Of a stretch of DNA of 64,000 nt, positions 44,432-56,400 are shown one piece after another. The stretch lies in assembly GCA_019055375.1 (NCBI GenBank), contig JAHQIW010007183.1, forward strand, positions 62,001 to 126,000, given 5' to 3'. Position 1 is the first letter of the stretch; the number at the start of each line of letters is the position of its first letter. This DNA is from Parelaphostrongylus tenuis (Eukaryota > Nematoda > Chromadorea > Rhabditida > Metastrongylidae). A model generated the notes under the pieces. That model made no database searches. It saw nothing but the letters and a program-made list of their open reading frames with translations, and had not been told where the DNA came from. Made by a program: the position numbers and the translations under genes.

Positions 44432-47400
44432 GAGAGCTATTGTGAAGATTGTTGCGAAACTTGGAGTATATCACATTATGTTGGATAGGGCACCACTATA
44501 TTACAATATTTCTTGTTTTGAGAAAAATGAGGTGTGTTTGTAATGGTAGTACCACTCCAGAGAAACTACATTATTGCAAATATTTGTAGTTTTTTACTAT
44601 AGTCGGATCCCATTGAATTACATGAATTTCCCAGTCGGATACCAAAAATGCCAGAATCGCTTTTGATTGATTTTATTTCAATAGGTCTCTTTTCCAACGT
44701 CCATTTATTTTCAGGAAATTTCAAAAGAAGTTCACGATCATCTGCAAGCATTGGATCGCATTGTCCACCCTGTTCTATTACTTATTGATGATTGTAGGTG
44801 ACTGGCTAATTCCTTATAGCTTTTCGGGACTCAGTTTTTTCAGGTGAAGGGAAGTTTGGAGAATCTATTAAATGCTCGTTTTCCGAACGTATGTATATAT
44901 TTGAAGTAAATGGGCAACAAGGAGCTGGCATTGCGCTGGCTACTATGGAAAATACTTACGAAGATTTGAAGTAAGTTGACATATTGTTTTATTAGCCCTC
45001 GCACGTAAATCAAGCCAAGTCACTTCTATTTTTTAAGTCATTACGTAAGCCGACATAACTACTACCACATTTTCCGTGCAAAACTTTTTGCATTCATTTC
45101 CTCGTATCCACAATCAACAAGAGTCTTCGTCGTTTTCCTTCATGTGGATTCGGCTGCTGCTTCGCACACTCGGTTTTGTCATGAGTGTCGTTGAATGCCA
45201 ATGGAGCAGAATATTTCTTGAAATTTCGAAATATGCTTTGCGGAGGGTGAAGTTCTCTTAGAGAAGAATTCAGACGAATTCTCGACCACGGTGAAATGAC
45301 AGAATTTCGGATGGGCCGTATTCGTAATGGGCGGGATCATCATCACCCGGCTGCCACCTTCTCGATTAATTAGCTATATGATTGCTTCACTCTGACGATG
45401 CTGACATGAGCCTATTCTATGTAAGGTAAGGCACGACGCATAATGTTTGTAAATCGGAGTTCAAGCATATTGGATGATTTCCCACCAGGATATAGTTACA
45501 GGATGATTCGAATTCCATAATAAATAATTTGGGCACATGTAACGTACTGACCAGAAGACAGCTCACACGTGGTCTTTGGCTCGATCTCGCCTTCCAGACT
45601 AGTAAGCCTTCCATCACTCCAGAAGTGCATATCTGAACTCAAACATACACGATGGAAGGACCGGTTATAGATCAGTCAATCATCTCTAATGGTGCTCAGT
45701 AGAGCTGATTGCATAACTCATGAAGCTGACTGACGCCGAGAGCTTTATTCTTTTTACCTTTCTTGATATGTAATTTATCTTTGTTTGTTAACACTGTCCA
45801 AAAGACCTATTCGATTATCTTGTCTACAGAGACGTATAGGTCGAAGGTTCCGCAACGCAGTTTCCTGATGACGAGAGAGAATTTTGAGTGACACACTTTT
45901 TTGCTTTTACTTAATTTACTTTTCTTTTTATTGTACACTGACATTTTTGAGAGGTTGAACTCTCGACTTTTTCACTGCCTCTCAATAATTGAAGAAACTG
46001 AGTGCCGATTTCTACAATAATCTCGATATGAAGGCGTCATTGATCATAGGTACAATGGTGTTTATCTGTTGTGAAATCTATGCCAGATGTTTCTAGTTTT
46101 CTGTGTTGTGTTCACAAAGGGGACAGAGTCAAGAATATGGCGCACTGGCATCCTTTTTTATGACATTTGGGATTTGACGAGTGGCTCCAGAGTAATCGCA
46201 GCTACTATTGCAGTGAGTGGTGTGCCCATTTCGCCAACCTAGTAAGAAAGAAAGAGGAACGACGACGAATTCGTCTATCTGAAAATACAGCAAGGTGCTT
46301 CTTACAAAATCAATTATGCTTGTAATTCATAAAACATTGTCGCTCACTTCTGCTTGCTAAGTAGCGGTTTTTGAGAAAAAATGTAATACCTTTTGGTTTA
46401 TATTATTTGAAAACCTCGATAAAAACATTCAATATATAGTCCTGAGAATGTTTCAATGCTTTTTCGAGTTGCATCTTGTTTTTGGCTTACGGGCTGTCTT
46501 GTCAATAATGCCATCATCAGGCCATTCTCCCCTAGACAGAAATGGGGCATCGAAAACTCTCCAACCATTGACTGTAGGTACGCTTGGAGCCATGATTTGT
46601 CTTGGCGAGAGCCTGCTGTTCTTCATTACCCTTTCTCTACGATGTAGGACGAGTGACTCTGATGATGGTATTTCGCCTAAACGAACCGTAGGCCACGAAC
46701 GAAATGTAACGTAAACAACCTCGAAAAGGGCTCAATATTATAGAGGAATAAAAACTGTCAAACTCGTTTGAGAGTATTTTCTTATAATGAATCTTGTTGA
46801 AAAGTCTTCTAGTTTTCCGATATTTCGAAGAGTTAATGTCATAGTCTGTCACCTAGCTTGAAATAAACTTTAAGCATGTGGCGATAGTAACAGTCGTAGT
46901 TTTTTTGGCTTATTGTGCATCTGCATACGTTAATCTTGTAAACATTCAGTGGCAGCAGGTATCCTTACGTACTCGGTGATAGCTGGAATGATAACGGTCG
47001 TTCGCATCAAAGTGATATTCAGCCGTCTCATTCGTACAAAAATGGTAATGGTTCAGATCTTACAATTTGTGCTCCTGGTGATATAGTTGTGTTTTTTCAT
47101 CATTGTAATATATATCTCCTCCACTCGTTCCACATTTTTTTTCAGTTTCTTCTCGGGATGAAGCCATTGCTTCCTACGAAGATATCATGGAAGCATTAAC
47201 TTTTGTACAGAATAATCAGTCAGGTGTCAAGAAGGTGTGTTTTGAAACTCCTATGCCTGTAATTTTGAAAATTGGCTTCTCATGCTGCTAACCCGACTCT
47301 GCTCGTGTCAGACATCTCAACCATTAAACTTTGTAGGTATTTGAATTTGCAAATCCCTATGTATATAACCGGCTCGCGTCACCGTTCTGTGATATGGTTC

Positions 47401-50400
47401 CGAACACAAATCTAATGAGGCTTTTATGTTGTATGATGAGTGGTGAAAATGGCGAACACGTTGACGACTCGACTCGCCAATTAATAGAGTGTATCATTTC
47501 TACAAGGTTAGTTCGTTTATTACATTTTCATTCATTGTGATCACTACTCGGTTCTTGTACTTTTCGTTAATTACTGTGGGGAAAATGCAACTAATCAGGA
47601 GAATATTATCAGTTATCTAGTGCATGATCCAACATACATTTACCACTCTGTGCAGATCCTAACATTTCCTACAGTCAACTCATTTTCCCGCATTCACCAT
47701 CAACAATGATTTAGAACCTTTTACTTTTAAGTTTGCCTGTTCCTTGAAGACTCCTTTTGCTGTGAACGTCTTCCTGCGAAATACAACTCGCCCGATCAGC
47801 AGTAATACTAAACGAGCGTAAGAGGCGATCAAATCTCATGTTGTAGAGGACGTCATTGAAAGCGGACTAAACGAAAATGTTCATAACATGCTATGGAGAC
47901 TGCTCTTGTTCTGCACTTGTAACATCAGAACAATCTCCTTGGACGCTGATATTGGTACCCGACGATGGTTTGCCAGCTCATGACAAACATCTGTCGGGCT
48001 TTTTTTTCCAATTTGCTCGAGTTGAAAGATTGTATTGAGATTTGTCGGCTGGTCTTCTCAAATTACCGTGGCCTAGCTGTTTCTACTGGCGAATTTCTCA
48101 GCACGAATTTGCTCCAATATAGACATCGTGAACCTGGATCTAGCGTATCAGTGTCAGGTCGGAGTGAAATTAGTGATAACGCAAAACTTATACAAGACTC
48201 ATTCAGTTCTACAAAGAGGGAGAGTGTCATCATCAAGCCACTTATCTCGTCGATGCGCTGATTGACACAAACCCGATCGTCAAAGATTGGCAGACAATGG
48301 TAAAGTTACTGCTGAGTGACGACGTGGAATCAAGTGAATCACAGTTGATTGAAATTTTGGTGTTCCGTTCGTCAAGCAGCAACAGGTGAAACGTCTGTTG
48401 GTAGATCAGTTGTTAAAAAGGACACCGTCTACGGAAGAGAGTTCGTATAGTCGTCGAAGATCCAGATGTCGCACTTATTCAAATCAATATCGCTAGCAAA
48501 TGCTGTGATCTTGCGAGAAGCAGCTGACAGTACTGCTTGGTCTTCTTCGTCTCAGTTCAGTAACAGGTTTAAACATCGATCAGCCATGTACATATCAAGT
48601 TCAAAATAAAGGGGTAATGTGACTAGGCTGGAAACTTTGTCCTGGTTAGCAATGAATTTCTGAAGCCATTTCGGTAGAGCGGGAATGAGAATATCAGAAA
48701 GAGGATTACGTTATGTGTTAGATGTGCTTAACAACCACGATAACCGAGCACCACATGACGTTATCGAAAAGTTGATTTGGTTCCCATTTATGCGGCTGCA
48801 CTGAATCTACTCCTTCTTGTACGGAACCAAGCGCTAAATGAAATAGAGGTCGTTAAGAAACTGAAAAAGCGTCCTGATGAGTATTTGTGTAGAGTGAATG
48901 TGAGATTCATTCAAGGTGCTTCAGGAGCAAATTTTGCATTCCACTGCTTTTGTGATGCACTCGTCTTGTTCAATGAAGAGTTGAAGACACGTGGGTGCTC
49001 ATTAGAAGCCTCTAGACGAGCTACTACACACTGATTTCATTCCCGGCCACTGCTCCAAAATTGTAGCGATTCGGGCAGAGAGTGCTCTGCTCAGTTATCG
49101 TACTAGTCACCGTTAGCGTGCGTAAGAAGTCTGCCACGTGGTTTATTAATATTTATCGCAGAATAAAACAATCTAAAGTAAACAATAACTACATAATAAT
49201 ACATAAAATATATAAACAACGGTTCAACCTTATATTACGTAAAGAAGCAATCGATCGATGAACTGCTGTAGTTCGATCCATCGTGACTGAGTTCTACATG
49301 AGTGTTGTGTTAATACATCATGAAGACGTGAAAACGAGGAACGAAAATCAACTGACGAAGTCACGAGCGGTATCTCACCTAACAAGAGGGTTGCAAGCAA
49401 CGATCAGGAAACAGGATCTTGTAGAGTTATCATAGTCGCCTCGGAAAGACGAAATCTCGGGGTGGTGTGCAGGGTTTTTGGCTCGTGCACATTATAGATG
49501 TCGTGACCGTGTCAGCATAATATGGTCAAGACCAATATTAAGAGCCTGATATCTGAGCGCCGGGGTGAGTCGACCATGACCTTCACTATTCTGCTCGTCT
49601 CCATGGCACAAGCTTGCAATTACAATTACCAGGAGCAACAGCCAATCGATGATCATATAACAAGGTGGTAAGTAAGTTTACGCTCTATGAGATATGTGTT
49701 GAGTAGTCAGCAAGCCATGTTTTGTCCATCGGGACTACGTCGTGTCGCAAACAACACTAACACGCTGGGAACTAGTTGATTTTGTGCGCGGCGTGCGGCG
49801 AGGCGGCGAGCGCAGCTCGTTACGATGACAATGTGGTAGTTTCCTCAAAAAAAATTTGGATTCTTATAGTCAATAAAGAGAGTTTAATCGTCAGGAAAAG
49901 AGAGATTATGATCAAAAAGACTTCATAAGGCTATATTTGGTTGGAACATGTCAAAACAATCATAAATCAACGAAATGTTCTGTAAAAATGTACTGCACAT
50001 TGCTATACGATGCGGTTTCAGCGATAATTCGGTGAGATTTTTCGAATTTAGAAACTTCAGAAGTTGAAGTTTTGTAGAATTATAAAAGAGACTTCACTGC
50101 CTTATGAGTGAAACCTTTTTGTAAATCCACTTGAACTCTATAAAATGTCGTTTCATCGGCGCAACCATGGAAATCCTGCCAATGCTTTTTTCTAAACAGC
50201 ATATTTTTTCGAAGGGAAGCTCAGATGCTTACAAAAAAAATCATAGTTCGTAAGAATCATGCTTCCTCATTTACATTTACACACATTCCACTCACGTTTA
50301 TCATTCATTTCCTATATGAAGAGCAATCACCTCTATCCATTGCTACGAATATGCGTCCATAATCAATTCAGTATAATATCGTAAAATTATAAATACTAAC

Positions 50401-53400
50401 AGTATGTACTTTCGAACGAAATATTACGAGACAAATCTTCCAATTTTGGTATTATGTTCATAACATATACCTCAAAATCATCATTGTGATGGTAAGTTTC
50501 AGGGCTATGAATAGTTTGCCAAGAATGGTGTTATACACTGCATGCAATGTCACTAAGCTTTCCCTTATTTACCATCATCAGCGTATTTCAGGAGTTGGGA
50601 CCGTTATATAATATAGAAATTACTTTGTTTTATCCTTTCAGCAAAAGAGCATATGGCGCAGTGGTAATAGGTGCTCTGCGTTGCACACAAGGTCGATGGT
50701 TCGATCTCGTGCTCATGGCTTACCAAGCCATCCATCCCTCCGGGATCGGTGGATTGGTACCGGACTGGTCGCAGACCTGTTTGGGAGGATAAGCAGCACT
50801 GACATGGTTCAGCGACAGGCCACCGCGAGTCTTTGTAAAGGACAAATGTGCATTCGACCACGTCACCCGAAGTTAAAAATTAAAGACGAATGTGTGGCCT
50901 ATCCATCAGGGATTGATAACACTGAGAGCTTTATCCTTTATCCTTTTATCCTTTGAGAGCTGTAAGTTTTTTTATGATGTTGTATTGCGCTATGAACATC
51001 ATTTATCACGCCAGCATTCGTCACTGGAGAAGAGTGCTGATTCAGGTGTTCTATGCCATTCATTTCTAGTAGATTAGTCTCAATGCAAACTGCTGTACTT
51101 TATCGGGTTCCAGCCTCTCCAAAATTTCAACAGAATCATCTGTAGCCGGTTACAGCTGCCCATAACTACATGAGAGACCTGATCTGCGTCCCGAGGAATC
51201 CAATCGGTAACTGCTCTTGTCCATCAGATGTCGTTGAAGCGCTTCACGTGCCCGGCCCACCTTATTTTCGATCCCCCGCGTGTAGAACGGCGTCTCTGAT
51301 TTCGATCGTTGACGAAGGTCGGACCTTCGGATTTTTTCTCTCATTTGCGAGATACGAGATTCTCCTAGCATCTACTTTTCGACTGCGCGTTCAATAACGC
51401 CAAGTGATCTTTCGTCATGCTTACGTAACGACCAGGTTTCTGCTGCATACGTTAGGGCAGTGATAATCGACGAGTCGAAAGGTGGGCACGGATCCGGATG
51501 TTCTTCTTCCTCTTCACTACATTCTGATGCTCCTTAATGTTTCTCAAACCGCTCGTTTCCTCTGCTTTTTTTTGGGATATGAGCATTCTTTAAAGGAATT
51601 TCGCTTATCGAACTCTCTACAGCAATATTCAGTCTTTTCGTGCCGATGAAGTATGCTTGGAATACAAAATCCATTCTATAAGATTGGACAAAGTTTGGGG
51701 TGATGTTGAAATAACGCACTCCTAGAGCAAAAAATTAGAAGGATAAATCTCTTCGCGTCAAAGAATCCTTGAAGAGTGCGCCATGCAATCGTCTGCAAAT
51801 TATTGGCCTGTGCAATGATTCGCAGTAGCCTACCGAGGTATTGAACCAGTGCTGCTTATGATCCTATACAAGTTTGACCTAAATTTGCCGATTCGAAGGG
51901 ATGGAAAACTTGGTGAGGCATGAGCGCGAGATCGAACTAATGGCTCGTGTACTATGAAAAACACCCTAACCACTGCGCCAAATACGCTCTTGAGCACAAA
52001 GTCATTTTTTTCTTAGTAGAGCTTACTGCATAGGTCTGCTAATAAATCAGATTTACTACATAACTTTCCAGTTTTCAAGCTGTTGATTGATTACTGATAT
52101 TCTAATGAAAAAGCTCTGTTGAGTGAAAAACGAAGAAATTACGAACAGATTTCACACAATGCGATTGCATTCTACTCAGTTCGTAAAGAGTAGTGAACTT
52201 TCTCAAGAGATCTTGCGATCTTTCCACTAAAAGTACGTTTTCCTTGTGTCCCTCCAGTAATATTCTCTCTAATTTAATCTAGAATATCATTTTATAACAT
52301 CGAAATTCCCGCTGTGAAGTCCAGAAAATGGACTAAGCAGTAGAACCTTCTATTTTATCGGTTAGGAGAACGTAGTATGAAAGTCGAACCACAAACCAGG
52401 CATATCTTGAGAATCGGCATTTTTCGAGCTATCGAACGACTATAAAAACATTGACAAGAAAAGAAACAAATGTTAAATAACGGTGAAATGCATTCGTTTT
52501 TGTGAGAGTGTGGTTTCTCTTGTTGAAAAATGGTATATTTCTTGACAAAAGGCAATTTTTCAATTAAAAAACGCAAGAAAACCCTCACAGGATTTTCTTT
52601 AGTAACATTTCATCATTGACTAGTAATAATATTCTCTTGGAAATCTAATTTATCAAGTAATATTCCCCCTCCCTCCCCCCCCCCCCCCCCAATTTCCACT
52701 TTTTATGCTTGTGCCGTATAAAACTTTGGAGCGCGACGACACGAACCATGGGTCAGTATGACCCATATGGTTCCCAAAGTGTTAAATGAATAACAAATAG
52801 GCAATATGAAAAGGAAACTACGAGGGAAGGGGAGGACAACCGAGTGATGCGGGGACGAGCCTCAAATGATCGACTGCCGCCTACGCACCTGACATATCGC
52901 CTCATCATTCTCCGCGCGGCACCTCATCGCCGTGTTCGTCCCTCCGTCTTGCCTAAACAGTCTGTTGTTCTATGTTATCTACAATATAAACAAAGTAGTA
53001 GAGAGAATAACAACGAATGTGTGAAAGTTGCTATATTCCAGATCACGCCTTTGTTTACACTCTCTCAAAATCACTGGCTGGTGAAAAAGATCGCTAGAGG
53101 AAGAGTCTGCTTTTCGAAAAACTTTATTGATGTGTGCGACTCCTCTTGAGTTCTTGACTAAAAAATTTAGTTTGTATTTTCTTTACCACTGAGGAGTTGT
53201 TCTTCGAAAAGAAAAGGAGTCTGATGGTCGTTCATGCTGCCGCACACCTATTAGAGCTAATAATTAATGTCACGTTCTCGAGAAGAGTGCATTAAAGTAA
53301 GCAGGAGAGTGGTGATTTGAGCGGCTCAAAAGCGACCATTTCGCATGAAAGCGTTCTCGGGATCTTTCCATTTATAAGGTTTCGCTGGTCACCTTAATGA

Positions 53401-56400
53401 ACTTAGACAAGTAGACTAAAACTACGGGCCCACGATATGATTTTGGTAGTGTAAGTGTTCTATTGATTTCCTATCCACATCACTCAGATCGGACCCCTGA
53501 AGGTTTGCTAAAGGAAGACCACGTGAAGTTATATTTGCGAAATTTGCGTTGCGACGAAAATGAAAAAAAATGCGCCGCTTTACGAATCGTTATTGTCACC
53601 GACCGCCGACTTTCGATGAGAGGTGGAGGTTTTAATCTACATGCCAACCCCAAAAGGTTAGAAGTTGCATTCTCTTTGGCAGCCTATACGGCGGCTTACT
53701 TCAAAAATCAGCGCAATGATAGACCACTTGGGAACGTTGCGCTCAGGTATTCTGCTTGATAAGAGTAACTGAAAGAGTCTTCCTAAGTATCGCAATATGC
53801 TTGTTCTGTGTACTCTTCAAGCTGATCACAAAGTTTATCCTTTTGCCCATATCGAAGAGCTTGGATGAGGCACAGATGGTTGAATAAACAGCAGTGTTTT
53901 GACAGTGGTATTACCGGCGTGAATCACATTAAAGCGCTGCTTATGGTGATAAAAGTTTGTCATCGAGAACACTACCTGCTCCTTGTGTTATCCTTTATCG
54001 GCAATGGGGAAGGTTTGACAACGTCGAAATAAATAGAGTCTTATCACCGCTCGTCGACTATGAAGTAAATCCTTTTTATTTTCGAGCACTAACTGAGTGT
54101 GAGTGTTATCAAAAAAACATTTGTTTCATCAACTCCTCACCATACCCAAAACAAATTGATTCGAATTTTTTTCTTTTGCGTTATTCGCACCTTGTTCCGA
54201 CCTCTGTGAAAAGGCGGATTTTCTAGTTGAATTCTGAGTAGTCATTCAATAGCTCAGATCAAAAGATTTTGAATATTGTATTTTGTTCTTGAAAAGGGCT
54301 CTATTATAACGCTTTAATTGTGTTTAAAATATATCTTGCTGAAGCTTATTCTTCAAATTTTTAGTAACCAATCGATGTCTCAAATTTTGCCGGTTCCAGT
54401 TATGTAATTTTGAGAAGGACCTCTTGTTGCGCTGTACCAATCAAAAAAAAAAGGTTTCGCAAATCTGGCTTTGGAAAATGCGCGGTGGCTTAGCGACCAT
54501 CTTGGGAATCTCTGACCACATACTGGCATGGCACGGTGGTTTGATATCATTGTTGCGTTGTGCAAAACTTAACATTCTTCTGGGTCTTGAAGAGTCCTTT
54601 TCAGCATTCTTGGAATCGACGAGAATCAAGTTTTCAAATGATTGCTAAAAGTTCTAAGGAAAAGCTTTGTTCATCGAGAAATGTTTTAATGAGGAACAGG
54701 AATTTATGTTTACTTTTACAGCTCAGTAATGAGGCCATTTGAAAACGAAATGCACCATTGAAATTTATCAGATATGAGCTATAGGACATCTGTTGAACTT
54801 GTGAAAAGCAAAAGATGCGTTTTTCTCAAGGGATCGGAAAAATGTGCGGTTGACGGAAAGGATCTAGGTTGGCGAAGCCCAATATTCTTCTGACTGTTAC
54901 AGCGCAAAAAGAAACTTTCTAAAAACCAAACACATTATTGGAATTGACGAAAATCGTGCTATCGAATGGTTAGCAAACGTTTTCTGGAAAAGTTGTGTTC
55001 AGCGAGAAATATTTGATTGAGAAACATAATCTTATTCTGGCTGTACAGCGCAATAATAGAGCTATCTCAAATTAAATTTCAGCATCCAAATTAGAACTAC
55101 CTAAGGTTTCGAATTATTACTGAAACTCGAGAAATTACTAGAAAAAGCTCTTTTTTAAGAGGTCGAAATAGGGTGAGGATAACCGAGAAATACCGGAAAT
55201 TGAGAACCGCACTGCCGTGGATAATGAAGTCGCTCTATTTGGAAGAGAAAGCATACGTTTTGATAATCTTATCAGATCTTCGTTCCGCTGACGACGTTAT
55301 CATTTCAAGAAGTACCAGTGATGCATGGACGATTTGCAACAAGCTCACCGAGGTGTTGAAAAACATTAAACTGTGCGTAGATAGAACGAAAATCAGTCTA
55401 TAAGGAATTTGCAGTGCGAAGATGCACAAATTGAACTAGATGGTTCTTTGACTACACAGTTCACCTTGTACGTGGATCTTGAGCGTTCATTGATCATGGA
55501 GTAGAACATGAAAGAGGGATTAGACTGAAGAAGGGAAGCAGCGTCATCTGCATTAGGGTCATTAAGAGAAGACAGCGACTATTAGCAAACTCAAAACGAA
55601 GTGAATTTTTTGTGGCCCAAATATTCCTGTTTAGCGTTCTTTTCAGCAGCAGAGACATGGGCTGACACTTTATAGACGTAGAGAAGTTTACGTATAGCCC
55701 ATGGGGCGCCTCAGTGGCTTCTTTGAAAATCTTACTGCTGCTGACGTCTAGTCGGAATACGCAACTAAATTCTCGGATCCACTCCAGTTTTGATCATGCA
55801 GATTGTATATCGACGCCGAAATACGGGGTGAGCCGGTCACATAATGCGGATAACGGATGGCAGTTTTGCGCAAACAGCTTGAAAGTATACTCCAAGGAAA
55901 TAAAACGCTCTCTTGCACAAGCATTTAGACGATGAGTTATCATGCTGCCCACTACCGTCATCCATACCTCTACATATAACCATTTTCGTGCAAGCTACCA
56001 CCGAGGACTGCAAATGGAAAAGAAGAAAGCGAATACAAAATGTGCTGAATCTCGCACAATGACGGGCCATGCTAGTAATCAAGTATCCATTCAAGACGCA
56101 TTGATCCTTTATTAGTTCCTTCAATCGAAGAGAAATGAGCACGCGAAAACGTGAAAGAGAGGTAAATTTGACTTTTTTATTATCAGAAGTACGAATGGTT
56201 GTTTCTACTCCCATCCTTCGTACTTTGATCTTTTTTCGATTAGCTGTCGAATGGTTATAGTGTGGTAAAAACTCTTTAACCCACTACGCTCAATATGGGC
56301 AACTATAGTATCCATTGTGGGTCTTTTGGTCTGTAAAGCTATGGACGATAATGTCCATGCGGAGCATGGATTGATTATACACGTACGAATGACAGTCTCT

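Noticed and set aside
52668..52690. Poly(C) tract as a regulatory element
   Set aside because: A homopolymer prone to sequencing error with no context supporting function.
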